Positions 24,270 to 36,618 of a stretch of 64,000 bases of DNA are shown here, piece after piece (positions within the stretch are counted from its first letter, which is position 1; each line of letters opens with the position of its first letter). Source of the DNA: Orientallactaga sibirica (taxonomy: Eukaryota; Chordata; Mammalia; Rodentia; Dipodidae); contig JAEOAD010000699.1 in the NCBI GenBank assembly GCA_036365145.1, forward strand, positions 10,389,001-10,453,000. The letters run 5' to 3'. The notes beneath the pieces are model-generated. The model ran no database searches, was not told the origin of the DNA, and saw nothing but the letters and a program-made list of their open reading frames with translations. The translations under genes and the position numbers were made by a program.

Positions 24270-25342
24270 CTCTTCTCTCTCTTCTCTCATTCTCTTCTAT
24301 ACAATGAGCTGTTGATCAGAGAGACCTACAAGGTTTCCCAAAAGAAGACATATTTCTGTCAGAGTACTTGATGACCCACCAAAGGTTAATGGTAAGACCC
24401 TATTGCCGAAGACACCATATGCTGTTGGTATGGAACATGGAGTGACCTGGCTGGGATGTGGAAGAGAGTCAGTCCCCAGACAGTTAGCTTATCTACTGCC
24501 AAAAGGAGCTACATGAGCAACTGGGGGAAAGTGACCAACAACTGTCCAAGCAACGCGTGATCTATCTCAGCAGCAAACAACCTGATGTGATGCTCATACA
24601 AGGGCAATAGTGGCACACAGCCACGGTGGGTAACCAAATGCTCTTCATTTGGCTAATAGATCAGCTTAGTGGAACAGAACCCATGGCTGGAACTGGGAAA
24701 CAAGTCATAACCACATCCAAAAAAATGAGCCCGCTCTCCAATATCAAGATCCCACCAATCGTGGGCTACAAGAGGGCCTACACCTATGAAATTCTCTTTA
24801 AAATAATAATGGTTGCTCCATTTATCTGGTGCTGACCTCTCTCTCCATTAGAGAATTTCCTTCTCTTTTTCAGATGGACGCAGAACCTGAGGAGAGAATC
24901 AGCCCATCACATCTCACCAGGGCCCCAGCTGAAACCTTAGAGTAATGGGGGAAATGAGCAAGAGTGCTGCTTTCTTGGTGAACTTGGTACCAACTCAAGG
25001 GTGAAAGAGACAGACACAGAGAACACTCAATTCCTACCAAACCAGATATCCAGAGACACAGAGGCTCCATAGACTTCATCACTGACCTAAAACGATCCCA
25101 ACATGGCTCAAGGAAATTCACGGAAGAGGGGGTGCAAAGATTGTTAGAGCCACAAGTTGGTACATTATGCACAGAGACATTGCCTCTTCCCTGTAACTAA
25201 TGGCTACCCCCACAATGCATGACCCACATTCCCCAATGAGCAGAGTCCCTTCAGAGGGGGGAGGACAGGGATGAGGCTAACAATGGTATCAGCATGACTA
25301 TATACACACTATCTACATAACTAATAAAAAAAAAAATAAGAA

Positions 25343-25390
25343 GTTCAGGCCAGCCTGAGCTTCAAATGAAGACCCTGTCTCAAAATAAAT
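25343..25390 (+). mobile_element. B1-type SINE, 3' half (split by L1)
   Basis: agttcaggccagcctgagc...gaagaccctgtctcaaa continues exactly where the 5' half at 20822-20883 stops. Confidence 0.7.
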
Positions 25391-25462
25391 ACATACTCCC
25401 ACCACCACTACTCAGTATACATGTAACACATTTTTAGCTAAAATGAAGGTTTCAATCCCTTT

Positions 25463-25575
25463 GAGCTGGATGAGGTAAGCACATGCCTGTATTCATTCCA
25501 ACAGAGACAAGAAGGAGCATCATTGAAAGTTCAAGGCCGATCTGGTACTATATACTGAGACTCTAAATTCAAAGA
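25463..25575 (+). mobile_element. Old B1-type SINE
   Basis: gctggatgaggtaagcacatg...caaggccgatctggtacta; strongly diverged. Confidence 0.5.
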
Positions 25576-25628
25576 AGCATCCTTAGTACATGGAGACACT
25601 CTATTCAATTAAAACACTCTACTATTAG

Positions 25629-26013
25629 GCTGAAAAGATGGCTCAGAAGGTCAGGAGCACTTCCTGTGCAAGCATGAAGAGACCTGAGTTCAATCCCGGA
25701 CCTACATAAATAAACTGAATGCTTGTGAAAAAACCAGCAAGCTCTGGGATCAGTAACAGACTTCAGCTCAAATAAAAACAAGCAAAAGAGTGCTGGGTGT
25801 GGTGGCATACACCTTTAACCCCAACACACTCGGGAGGCAGAGGTAGGAGGATCACCAAGATTTTGAGGCCACCTTGATTCCAGGTCAGTCTTGGCCAGAG
25901 TGAGACTCTAACTTGGGGGGAAAAAAAAAAGAGCCATAGAGCTGGACACTCTGCTCCAGCTACCACATGCACGCACAACCTGGTGTAAGGCAAGAACACA
26001 GGGTATTGCATGG

Positions 26014-26056
<43 letters not shown>
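25629..26056 (+). mobile_element. B4-type SINE carrying a nested B1
   Basis: Head ggctgaaaagatggctcag at 25629; B1 interrupts at 25792-25931; the CA-rich end follows, with a (CA)n run at 26019-26056. Confidence 0.6.
25792..25931 (+). mobile_element. B1 SINE (nested)
   Basis: gctgggtgtggtggc start, body and A-run; aaaagag flanks both sides. Confidence 0.8.
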
Positions 26057-26058
<2 letters not shown>

Positions 26059-26561
26059 GCTGGTCTTGGCAAATAATTTGGTTATACCATGCATCTAGTC
26101 ATTTATACCTCAGAGAAACACCACTTTGTCACTTTGTGAAAAGCAAACAAAAATTAGTGACAAGGGATTTTTAAGTATAATACTAAATAAAAATATTCTA
26201 AATTACTGTCTTTTACAATATTAGACAGATTTTTTAGGAGAGACCCATGGGGGAAATGCAAAAATGAAAAGGGAAGAGAATGGTCCATGAGACAAGACAC
26301 ACTGATATGCACACAGACCCTCCTCTTAGCCATAAGCTGTTTCCTCTTTCATCAATTACTGTTGGAAGTTAGCAGATTCCCATTGTTAAAGCTGAACGTA
26401 TGAAACATTCCCCAGTGTTCCTTCATGTTACAGATTGATATATTTCTTAATTTTGCCAGGTTCCCAAACAAATCAATTTCTTTCACATACTGCAAGGTAT
26501 TAAAAATCTACAGTGATAACCTCAAAACCTGCTTGTTCATTAAAGTCATTTGAAATATTTG
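26057..26561. other. Intronic, no recognised feature
   Basis: Unique-looking sequence between a B4 and a B2. Confidence 0.5.
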
Positions 26562-26581
26562 TTTTTAAAATACCATATTTG

Positions 26582-26832
26582 TGGGCTGGAGAGATGGCTT
26601 AGCAGTTAAGGCGCCTGCCTGCTAAGCCTAAGAATGCTGGTTCCAATTTCCAGGTCCCATGTTTAGCCAGATGCAAAGTGAGCAAGGGTGCAATGCTGCA
26701 CTTGCCCACAAGGGGACGCACACATCTGGAGTTCATTCACAGCAGCTGAGAGACTGCTGGCATGCCCATCTCTGTCTCCCTCTCCCTCTCTGTCTCTCTC
26801 TGTGTCTCTCTCCAAAAATAAATAAAATAAAT
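26582..26832 (+). mobile_element. B2-type SINE (long form)
   Basis: Complete copy with CTCF-like core at 26706-26719 (one base off). The 20-nt TSD tttttaaaataccatatttg is exact at 26562-26581 and 26833-26852, so it is relatively young. Confidence 0.92.
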
Positions 26833-26852
26833 TTTTTAAAATACCATATTTG

Positions 26853-27539
26853 AGCCTTATCCCAGATTTAAAAATAGGAATATAAAATCAGACTTTTTTA
26901 AAGTCCTAGCATAATGGTGACATTCTATATTTTGGTAGGAGTTTGGGTTACACAGGTGTTTGTAACTGTCAAAACTTATTAAGATTTTTATGTTTCATTA
27001 CATGTACCTACTCCTCAAAAGTAGAAAAGTCTATAAATACTGCATTCTGTTTAATGCTATTCAAGCTGAAATGTTTCAGAAAAAAATGTACTGATTTCTA
27101 CAACTTATTTTCACATGCCTTTTAAAAAGTTTAGACTGATAGGTAACCGGAAGAAAGCAAACATTATAAAAAATATTAATTATGAAATCTAGTAGCTTGA
27201 ATTTTTCTTATGATAAAATTTTGAGGGGAGCACCCTGGGTGAATGAAATAGCCATCACCTCAAAGTATGGTCCCAGATGAGCAGCTTGAGCAGCATCACA
27301 TAGCTTAAAAATGCAGACGTAGTCCCATTTCAAATTTACTGGACCAGGCACTGAAATAGGGCCCAGCATTCTGCTGTGCCCAAGCCCTCTTGGGAAAAAG
27401 GACTGAAGGGCTGCTAGGAGTCTACTAGGAAACACACTGTGACAATCCACACCTCTGAATCCAGCAGTGTTCCAAACTAGGAAATCAAGAGTACTTGGGG
27501 ACTGTAATCTTTTTTTTCTTAAAAATTTTTAGCTATTTT
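26853..27539. other. Intronic, no recognised feature
   Basis: AT-rich to 27220, then more balanced; the 80-codon minus frame at 27208-27450 shows no motif. Confidence 0.5.
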
Positions 27540-27743
27540 TCACTTATTTATTTGCAAGCAGAGACAGAGAGAGAAAGAAGAGAGAGAGAGGATGAGCACA
27601 CGAGGGCCTCCAGCCACTGTAAACCATCTCCAGGTGCATGTATCACATCGTGCATCTAGCTTTATGTGTATACTGAAGAATTTAACCTGGGTCTCCAGGC
27701 TCTGCACGCAAATGCCCAAGATTCTGAGCCATCTCTCCAGCCC
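27540..27743 (-). mobile_element. B2-type SINE (short form)
   Basis: Reversed tail with GA-rich part, body and head complement gagccatctctccagccc. Confidence 0.85.
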
Positions 27744-28302
27744 AGGGGTTGTAAACTTAATATTACCAACTCGAGCTATTCACCTATTTTTGTGTAGAGA
27801 ACAATTACACCTTAGTCACCTTTCAGTGCTCTGGTTCTACATGTTTCCTACCTAAAGTTCTAAATGTGATCTATATTTGGTTTCATCACTCTTTTCCTAT
27901 TTTACATTCCGAATTTTTTTTGGGGGGGGCAATGACAGAGATTCAATACAGTCTACCACTCAGCTATACACCCAACTATGTTTTATAATTTTTAACTCAG
28001 GAGTTGAATGACAAATCATGAGACGAGTAAATATCTCCTGTTTTCACTTCTATTCTATATGAATCTGTACATATCTGTAAAAAAAAAAAAATTAAGAGTA
28101 TAAAACAGACTCATTTATCTGTTAAGCTACATATGACAAAATAGTTTCAGATTTATCTTCAAGAATTCTGCAAGTATGACCAAAAGATAACCTACTAACT
28201 TTACAAGGTTCTTTATATTTCTTGATATGTTGAAATGATAGCATACATTAGAGAAAAAACTTATAAATTCTTATAAGACCCTTTAAAATACACTGAGTAA
28301 TA
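27744..28302. other. Intronic, no recognised feature
   Basis: Contains a T8G7 junction at 27912-27928 and an A13 run at 28079-28091 only. Confidence 0.5.
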
Positions 28303-28457
28303 CACAATTTTTTGTTTTTTTGACATAGGGTCTTGCTGTAGCCCAGGCTGACCTAGAATTCACTATGTAGTCTCAGGGTGGCCTCAATTCATGGCAATCC
28401 TCCTACCTCTGCCTCCTGAGTGCTGCCATTAAAGGTGTGCGCCACCATGCCAAGCCA
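28303..28457 (-). mobile_element. B1 SINE
   Basis: T-run, agggtcttgctgtagccca and the full body ending gccaccatgcc. Confidence 0.87.
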
Positions 28458-28559
28458 CAAGTAATTATTTTTATAACATGTTCACTACATGAATAAAAGC
28501 TAAATGTCTTAACTGTTTTTCTGACTGTCCTAGTATGTAGGATCAGAAATTTATGTATG

Positions 28560-28695
28560 AGGTATGGTCTCACACTAGCCCAAGCTGACCTGGAATTCAC
28601 TATGTAATCTCAGGGTGGCCTCGAACTCATGGCAATACTTCTACCTCTTCCTCCCGAGTGCTGGGATTAAAGGCATGTACCACCATATCCAGCCT
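28560..28695 (-). mobile_element. B1 SINE
   Basis: ggtatggtctcacactagccc and full body; the tail is nearly lost. Confidence 0.85.
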
Positions 28696-29107
28696 TTAAA
28701 TTTATTTCCTATTGCATATAAAACAATCCAGCCAAGCCAGTCACAAAAACATTTGCTCTTTTCTATATACCTAAAGGAACATATTCTACACTACAGCTTT
28801 TTACTCCTACAAATTATTTTAAGTAAAACCTGTGGCCTTGCAGATGATATAGGAAACATCAGCTAATCTAGGCCAGCTACGGTAATAGAGATGCAAACAA
28901 ATAAATGTTTACATCCCAGAAGTTGTCATCTAGTAGTAAAAAAAAAAAAAAATAGTAACAGATTTCTAGTTAAGAATAAAATCAATAGTAATATACTAAA
29001 GGGGAGAGGTCATGAATTCATTTATTATGGCAGTCCTTTATGGCATGGTATCTATATGCACTGCAATCCACAACAAACCCTAAGTTGTGACAGTCACAGG
29101 ATTGTTT

Positions 29108-29218
29108 TGGGGCTGGCCTAGAACTCACTATGTAGCCCAGGCTAGCCTCAAACTCAAGACAATACACCTGCTTCAGCCTCCTGAGTTCTGGGATTACAGG
29201 TGTGAGCTATCACATCAG
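29108..29218 (-). mobile_element. Old B1-type SINE
   Basis: ggctggcctagaactcact...tgggattacaggtgtgagc; an early-type B1 without the lineage-specific changes seen in younger copies. Confidence 0.7.
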
Positions 29219-29389
29219 TTTACTACCAGTTTTTCAACCTCACATTAACTTGAACACAGTCATCACTGATTCAAGCTAGTCTTAAATGAGATAAATAACC
29301 ATGGTACAGTACATATCTTATATTTGAGTGATCTATTGTGATGAAAGAATTCAAAATAACTGGATACAAGGACATAGTAAGACCTATCA

Positions 29390-29700
29390 GGAAAGGTGGG
29401 AGGAGGAAAAAGGAAGGAGAAATAAAGGCAGAGAAGAGGAAGGGAAACGGGGGGATGCAGAATGAATCAAGGGGAAAAGAAAAGGAAAAAATAAAAGGAA
29501 AGAAGGGAAAGGGAGGGAAAGAGTAGGTGAGGGAAATGGAAAGAAGATAGACATGGCTGCTTCGGTTTGTAATCTCAGCACTCAGGAGGCTGAGGCAGGA
29601 GGGCTGCTGCAAGTTCAATGCCAATCTGAGCTACAGTGTGAGACTATCTTAAGATACAGAAGGGGAGGGGAGAGGGGAGGGAAAGGGGGAAGGAACATAG
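29390..29700 (+). repeat. Purine-rich (GGA/GAAA) stretch interrupted by an old B1
   Basis: Plus-strand sequence is almost all G/A at 29395-29545 and again at 29655-29715. A B1-like element (29552-29655: gtaatctcagcactcagga...) lies between. Frames here are low-complexity and not coding. Confidence 0.7.
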
Positions 29701-30272
29701 AGGAGAGTGGAGGAAGAAACAATTTGTTTTACCTTACTTTTACAGTTTGGAAAACTTGAAACAGCACAAAGGGGGAGAATGTAACAGGATGAATCCTGTC
29801 CACAAATCACTAGCTGTGTGAAAACACTCGGTGCATGTCTAGTCCTAGTTCATCTTAACTTCTACCTTATATGGAGCTATTCTGAAATGAAGTATTTCAC
29901 GATATGTAATAAACACTTTTGGAGCTAGTACTTCCCAAACCCAGGTATGCCACCTTTTGCAGAAGTTTAAAAAAAAGAAAAAAGATTTCTGGCTTCATCC
30001 ATACGCCTAGAGATAGTACTAGGATTCAGTTTGTTTTGGAATCTGTCAGGACAAATCTCCCACAGCTGAGAAAAAACTATTCCATATCCCAACGTTGATC
30101 TTGATTTTTTTTTTCCAAAGAAAGAAGAATCTTCTGAATGTGCAGATACACCAAACCAAGAAAGCAGTGAAGGCCTACAACATTAGGGGTAGCTTCTGAG
30201 TAGAACCAGGAGCCCTATAAATCTTAATCACCTCCTAATAAAACCCCATACTACAGTTCTCAAAACCAGCTA

Positions 30273-30397
30273 TCTTTATTTTTATTTTTTCCAAGGTAGG
30301 GTGTCACTCTAGCCCAGGCTAATGTGGAACTCACTCTGTAGTTCCAGGCTGGCCTAGAACTCATAGTGATCCTCCTACCTCTACCTCCTGAGAGTGG
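30273..30397 (-). mobile_element. B1 SINE, truncated
   Basis: tttccaaggtagggtgtcact through cctcctacctctacctcctga; lacks the last about 40 bases (the element's 5' end). Confidence 0.8.
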
Positions 30398-31096
30398 CTC
30401 TGCCTATTATCTGCCTTTTCAAGCTGTTCTAGGATCTGGAATCTAGCAAGCAAGTACATATAGAACATCACATGTTGGGAAGCTCAAACACTATCCCCAG
30501 GCATCATGGGTTTTAAATGTTTTAAATACAGCACTGTCAAATAAAAAGAGATGTGTCAGACATAAGCAGACAGGACTGGAGATATTCAGTCTAAAATGAA
30601 GCACTTAGAGAAACATGACTGAGAGCTTCATTATCATCATTAGTGCACAAGTTACAAGCAAGAAAATGTTAGATATTGCTAACTGTGAGAGAGAAGCAAA
30701 ACAGGGACCATGAGTTCCTGTTCCTAAGAGTTTGCAAGAAACTGGCCAAAGGTGCTACAGGAAAGCTTCCTACACCTGACTGAACCAGAAGACAAGACTA
30801 GGTTAATAAGGAGCTTTCACTTCCAAGGTCAAAGGCTCACTTAACTTCACCAGGCTCAGCACCTCAAGTGAAACAGCATACAGACTTTCTTACAACAAAC
30901 CCAGTAGAATACAAACAGTGACTTGACAATTCTCCACAAATTATTCAAAAACCAAATTGTCATTTACTTATAAACCCACCTTCAATGTTTACGCAAAGCC
31001 TTTTCTTTACCCTTCAACTATGCAACTAAACTATGCAACCACTCTTGCCTGTGCTTACTACAGTACAAATATGTATAATAAAATATTACTAGTATA

Positions 31097-31099
<3 letters not shown>

Positions 31100-31145
<46 letters not shown>
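31100..31145 (+). repeat. (TG)n(TA)n microsatellite
   Basis: GT run flowing into a short TA run. Confidence 0.9.
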
Positions 31146-31289
31146 TGTTTGCACTGTATGCACAAAAAGAATATCCTAAAACAAGATGTTATATACTCCT
31201 ACTATATGTTAGATGCATGCAAGAATAACTCAACTACGATTCTGCGGAAGACACAGGGTGCTTGCCTAGCCTGTACAAGGTTCTGGGTT

Positions 31290-31430
31290 CAATCCTCACA
31301 AGAAAAGGAAGGCAGGAGGGTAGAAGGGTAGAGGCAGAAGGAGGAACAGAGGGGCAAGAAGAGAGAAAGAAAGCAGAGTGGGAAGGTGAGAGGAAAAGAG
31401 GGAGAGAGGGGAAAGGGAGGGAAGCTTTAA
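31290..31430 (+). repeat. Purine-rich (AGGGA)n stretch
   Basis: G/A-only plus-strand sequence of irregular period. Confidence 0.7.
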
Positions 31431-33164
31431 AAGCCTTTTAGTCCTTAGTCTTGATGGTCTTCCTTCAAAAATAATGCAAGTATCCTCTAGGAAATGTTTA
31501 ATGAAATTAAGTACAGTTGTATTTATGAGTCGAACAATAAAGGCCTTATAAACTATGAAAATTAATACAGGGACTGGGAAGATAACTAAAACACACTCTG
31601 AAAGGAAGAATTTTAATCAAGTTAGAAAATCAAATGTAATTCATACCTTTCCATCCTAGAGATGGGAGGGTGTCATTACATTTACAATACTCTCAAATAT
31701 TAAAATAAGAAACAAATCTGGGTTTTACAAAATTACGTTATTGTAAATAAAGGTTAAATGCCACCATCAACAAAAAAATGTATGGAGAGGAAAAAGTACA
31801 AAGGACTTCCAATTCAAAATCCATCAGAATATCAAATCAAAATTCCTGAAGACAGATGCTACCCAACCAAGCACAGTGGTTTAAAAGATTGAATACACTA
31901 TAGGATAATCTAGAAGGTTTTAAAAATCCCAATGCCCGGGAAGTACCCAAGAAAAGTCAAGTCTTACTGACTTGGGATTATAGTATAGGCATCAATTTTA
32001 TTCTTACCTCCCCAGTAATTTCAATGTGCAAGCAAGATTGGGTCTTGCTGCTTTGGGGTGAGGCTTTAAGTCTCTCCAGTATGATTCTGTCCATGGCTTT
32101 TCTTTCTGATTTCCTACTGTTATATCCCACTCTTGCACCCCAGTCAGCCTCCAAGCTCAAAGGAACAGCATCACTATAGAAAATGCCCAGCAGCAAGAAT
32201 TTGAGACTACTACTAATCCTAAAGACCTAAGACTTGAGAAGTTGCTATTAGCTGAAAGTGGATCTATTGTGCTGTGTGGCTGACTTTCATTGGGCTTAAG
32301 GATTTTTATGAGATGTGCTCCAAATATTGCTAGGGAAAGAGGAAAAAGATTTACCAAAGCTCAGGAACAATTCTCAATATCAGTATCAATTACCACCTTC
32401 TTTTAGGAAGTACATCCAAGACTTTAGTAAAAGCAAAAATGAAGACAGTGTGCCTCTCTGAACACAGGACTCAGATATTCTGCAGTCTCCTCCAAGGTCT
32501 TCTAACCCTTCCCAAACATTCATCCTCTTTTGTAAAGTCTAGGCAATCTCCTCTTCAGAACTGGTTTCTTATACACAGACCTACAAAGGAAACAAATGTA
32601 CCTCTTGAAAGGCATTAAGAGGTGGACTTTGAGTTCTCCAGATTGCATTAGGGATTTAACTCTATATCAATGTCTTCCACAAGTATTAACAATTTCTAAT
32701 TATCAGTCAAACATTTATCCTTTTTTTTTAATTTTTTTAAACTTCAGAGCCCACTTACTTGGACAGTGGAAACTAACTTTCAAAGCAATTATTTATAATC
32801 AAAATGTTAATTCCATACCTTTAGATAACTAGAAGATCTGAATTAGTGATGGGAAAATCCTATGAATAGTGCTAAATGCAATTCAACTAGAGTATAGAGC
32901 TTTGAAAGATCAAATCATAAAATGTGTTTTATTAATGTGAATCATAGGAAAATGGAGTATTAAAAATGTTATTCTCTAAAGACTGGCCTGATGCAATGCA
33001 CTACAAAATCCAGGATCAACTCTACCCAAATTCAGCAATGAATAATTCAACTTGGTTTTCTCAATTAAATTGGGGCCTAAAACACAGCTCTACTAATTAC
33101 TCTACCAAGAAAACAGTAACAAAAGATTTCTTTACTGAGAAGGGGACATTAAAATAGTTTTACA

Positions 33165-33255
33165 ATGTATCCCAGGCTGGCCTCAAATTCTTACTTCTCC
33201 TGCCCCAATCTTCACAGTGTTAGAATTATAGACATGTGCCACCAAGCCCAGCTCA
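33165..33255 (-). mobile_element. Old B1-type SINE fragment
   Basis: cccaggctggcctcaaatt...agacatgtgccaccaagccc. Confidence 0.65.
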
Positions 33256-33406
33256 AAAGATTTCTTCATTAAGCTCAATACCTAAATTTTTAAAAAACAC
33301 AACCTAAAAAATAAAAAGAAACTACAAAAGAAAAATGTTTATTACAGTGCTTGCACTTAAGAAAGCATAAGTGTAGTTTTTAAAAATGAGATTTTAAAAA
33401 TGAGTT

Positions 33407-33580
33407 TGCCTGTGAAGCCTCAGGACCCCAGTTCAATTCCCCAGGACCCACATAAGCGAGATGCACAAGGGGGTACATGCATCTGGAGTTCATTTGCAGT
33501 GGCTAGGGGCCCTGGCGCACCCATTCTCTCTTTCTCTCTCTCTCAAATAAATAAATAAATGAAATATTTTTTAAAAAAGA
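33407..33580 (+). mobile_element. B2-type SINE (short form), 5'-truncated
   Basis: Begins within the tRNA head (gcctgtgaagcctcagg); B box agttcaattcc, body and AAATAAAT tail present. Confidence 0.82.
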
Positions 33581-33591
33581 GAGAAGGTAGA

Positions 33592-33671
33592 GTTCATGAG
33601 TTCAAGGCCACCCTTAAACTACATAGTGAATTCCACACCTAAGCCAGAGTGAGACCCTACCTTGAAAAACC

Positions 33672-33685
<14 letters not shown>
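33592..33685 (+). mobile_element. B1 SINE, 5'-truncated
   Basis: Starts at gttcatgagttcaaggcca and runs to cttgaaaaacc. Confidence 0.75.

Positions 33686-33702
<17 letters not shown>
33677..33702. repeat. (GA)n microsatellite
   Basis: Lies at the junction of the truncated B1 and the next B1. Confidence 0.85.
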
Positions 33703-33703
<1 letters not shown>

Positions 33704-33706
33704 CTA

Positions 33707-33867
33707 AACCAGTGTGGTGGCACATGCCTTTAATCCCAGCACTAAAGAGACAGAGGTAGGAGGATCGCCATGAGTTTGAGACCACCCTAAGACTACATAG
33801 TGAATTTCAGGTCAGCCTGGGCTACAGTGAAACCCTACCTCAGAAAACAAACAAACAAACAAAAAAA
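33707..33867 (+). mobile_element. B1 SINE
   Basis: accagtgtggtggcacatg start, complete body and (AAAC)n tail. Confidence 0.85.
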
Positions 33868-33890
33868 GGAATAAAAATGAGAGATTCCAG

Positions 33891-34089
33891 GGGCTGAATA
33901 GATGGCTTAGTGATTAAAGCACTTGCCTGCAAAGCCAAAAGACCAGGGTTTGATTCCTCAGTACCCAGATAAAGCCAGATGCACAAGATGGCACATGCAT
34001 CTGGAATTTGTTTACAGTGGTCCTGGTGTGCCCATCCATTCTCTATCTGCCTCCCTCCTTCAAGCTCTCTCACAAATAAATAATTTTTT
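33891..34089 (+). mobile_element. B2-type SINE (short form)
   Basis: ggctgaatagatggcttag head to acaaataaataattttt tail; near-TSD aaatgagagattccag / aaatgagactccag. Confidence 0.87.
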
Positions 34090-35754
34090 CTTTGTAAATG
34101 AGACTCCAGCTAGGAAGGACATGTAGGACTGACACCACATGCTGAAATGGCAAAAGAGAAGGCCAGCAAATCCAGGTCCTTGAGTCATCTATGCCACTGA
34201 ATAATCAACTCTGGGGTTCACTGGAATTCAACCATATTTTCTCTTACTTGTAACCATAACTATCCTAACCAAGAAAACAGTGAATCTGAATTAAACAAAA
34301 CACAAAGTAATCTTGGTTAAAATGACTAAAGTGATTGCAGATATTTTCAGTTGGTGTACAAATGTTGGTGTTTAAGAATGAATGTGTCTTCAAATACCTT
34401 AACTGTGTTTTTTTCCCTTTTTCTATTTCTAATTTCAAACTGCATTCCTTGAGAAACTCAGCAAAGTAATTTGTTTTAGAAAACACTAGTGAGAAGACTA
34501 AAGATAACTGGCTTGGAAGGGGAAGGAGAGAAGGAGACATAAGGAGAGAGAATGCTGAAGTGTCATTAAGTCACTTGAGGCAAAAATGTGAACGTCCACT
34601 TAGCAATTTAACACATAACTGCACATTCTTCACTCAATCAGTCCTCAGTAGACCCTGGGAGATTGAGGCAAAATTAGGCTCTCTGAAGTTCCTTCCAGAA
34701 TACTGGTCTGACTCACCATGCCTCCCAGCCCCCAAGAAAAGAGTCACTTAAGTACAACTGTGTCATGCAGATTTCTGCCAAGACTAACTTTTAACTCACT
34801 TGTTTCTCAGCTGTACTTCAAATTTTCAAGCTCATCCTATATTCCATCCATTTGTCTCCTTTTTATAACTCCTGTACTGTAACAAACTGGCTCTGGAATT
34901 TTTATTCTAACAATGGCACTTTTTTCCTGCCTGTTTTCCTGGATCTAAGAGAAAGCATGTAATCAAATGCTAAAAAGCACACCCAATAGTCTTTCCCAAG
35001 TTACCCACTTAATTGTATGTACACCTGCCCACTTTTCTCCTTGCCTGACTCAAAACACAGCTGTTGTCTGAATGCCTGCCACTGTGTGTCTACAGCGTTC
35101 TCCCTAAAACCACAGTGGCCTCCATCAATCTGTTTGCAGTAGAAACTCACTGCCATAGCTTCAAGCTGCACTAGCCCCCTGACCTACTCTGGGACTCACA
35201 TCACCCAGAAACCAAGCCTTTTGTTCATTCACTCACTCAAGCACTTTTACTTTCATGCCAGGATATGTACTATAAACCAAAATGAAATTTGACACATATC
35301 AATGGATGACACTGTCATGTCACCAAATTCCCAACTGGGTGGCAAGAATGTGGTATTACTTTACTGCACTGCCTTCCAACCCAGAGAGCACACAACAGGG
35401 AAGGCTAAGGGACACACTAGGTTTTTGTGACCCTAGTCCTGACAGGCCACCAAGTCTGTCTGAGCTCAAAGGTTGGACTAATTTCTTAAGAACCTGTTCT
35501 GCATCAGTACCCTGTGATTCCCAGAAACACTAGAATCCTAACTGAAAGTTACAACCTATTCACAAAAAACATCAATTTCTACAGATACACAAGATACTTC
35601 ACACTATACAGATAAGACATGATCCTAATCCAAATAAGCCACCCTATCAACTGTGTTTTCAATAAAACACCTAAGTCAACCACTAACTACCAACACTCAT
35701 GCCCTGACTTCTTTAACCTCCTGTGTCCTTAGTACTTAACGTGTAGAACTAACT

Positions 35755-35880
35755 ACTTCAGCATCACTCAGGAGCATTCTAGCAATGCACAATCCCAGAC
35801 CCCACCCCAGACCATCTCATCAATCTGCATCTTCATGATCCCAGCAGATCAGAATGCACATTCAACTTTGAAGTGTTCTG
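35755..35880 (+). mobile_element. MER5-type (hAT-Charlie) DNA transposon relic
   Basis: cagcatcactcaggagcatt, cccagaccccaccccagacc and a final caactttgaagtg match the MER5A order and orientation. Confidence 0.65.
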
Positions 35881-36079
35881 AAATAGGCACAGAAAACTGG
35901 AAACAAGGAACATTGTGGTAATTACCCATATTTCTTTCCTCTCATCACTTCCTTTGCCTCTCAGCTCCATTCTTCCACAGTCTGCTCTCCACTTCCCACC
36001 ATCATCCTGGGCCCCAAGCTCTCCTAGCTCTTTCCTGCCTATACACATCCTGCCTATCAACTCAATCTGTTGAAATTGA

Positions 36080-36240
36080 GGAACAGCCTGCCACAAGGGT
36101 TAAGTGCAAAACTGAGAAGTCAAGACTCAAACACTGATATACCTGAGAACTAATTACTTACTAGCTAATATGATCTTCCCCAAATTACTTAACCTCTCCA
36201 ACACATGTAACATACAAAGTGAATTAATATATATTAAGTC
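36080..36240 (+). mobile_element. MIR fragment
   Basis: actcaaacactgata...ttacttactagctaatatgat...aaattacttaacctctcc follows the MIR core order. Confidence 0.6.
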
Positions 36241-36441
36241 TTCGTGGCCTCTCTCTTTACTAATCAAATCATTCTCTTTACTAATCAAAGCATGTTGATT
36301 CCAAAACTTTCACAAAGCACTGTAGTTTTGAGTGTCACTAGTTTTTTTGTTCACTTTTGCACCTCTGTTGGTTTATCTAATTACATTATCAAAGGCTACT
36401 GAGTCCTCCTTGGTGAGCTTAGCATATCCTGATTTCTTTCT

Positions 36442-36618
36442 TTCTTTCTTTTTTTTTTTTTTTTTTTTTTTTTTGGTTTTTCGAGGTAGGGTCTCACTCT
36501 GGTCCAGGCAGACCTGGAATTAACTAAGTAGTCTCAGGGTGGCCTTGAACTCTCAGCAATCCTCCTACCTCTGCCTCCCGAGTGCTGGGATTAAAGACGT
36601 GCGCCACCACACCTGGCT
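36442..36618 (-). mobile_element. B1 SINE
   Basis: Long T-run (36450-36474), ttcgaggtagggtctcactc, full body. The 16-nt TSD atcctgatttctttct is at 36426-36441 and 36619-36634. Confidence 0.92.

Larger units (their letters stand above)
20884..25340 (+). mobile_element. L1 LINE, both ends present, internally deleted and dead
   Basis: Order seen: (1) five tandem monomers of about 90 bp (20884-21340), a 5' promoter unit array; (2) a non-repeated leader to 21494; (3) ORF1 from the ATG at 21495 (MDISNSNIEETIGS...), open to 21776 and then broken at A-runs, with an RRM-type piece (WIIGIPEEEE, about 22060-22100) and a degenerate C-terminal domain to about 22480; (4) an inter-ORF and ORF2-start-like piece (about 22680-22735); (5) a jump straight to the ORF2 C-terminal region (YWH...DQWNR, NKWCW, WIKDLN, CPSLDKW blocks, 22800-23890); (6) a 3'UTR with a (CT)n tract and an A-rich end at 25325-25340. 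The endonuclease and reverse-transcriptase parts are missing. Frameshifts and stops make all frames non-functional. Confidence 0.88.
30398..33164. other. Intronic, unique apart from simple repeats
   Basis: No interspersed element recognised in nearly 2.8 kb except the TG and purine tracts at 31100-31430, an unusually long gap for this window. Confidence 0.5.
34100..36425. other. Intronic, few repeats
   Basis: Only the MER5 and MIR relics interrupt it. 34980-35540 is less AT-rich than its surroundings. Confidence 0.5.
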
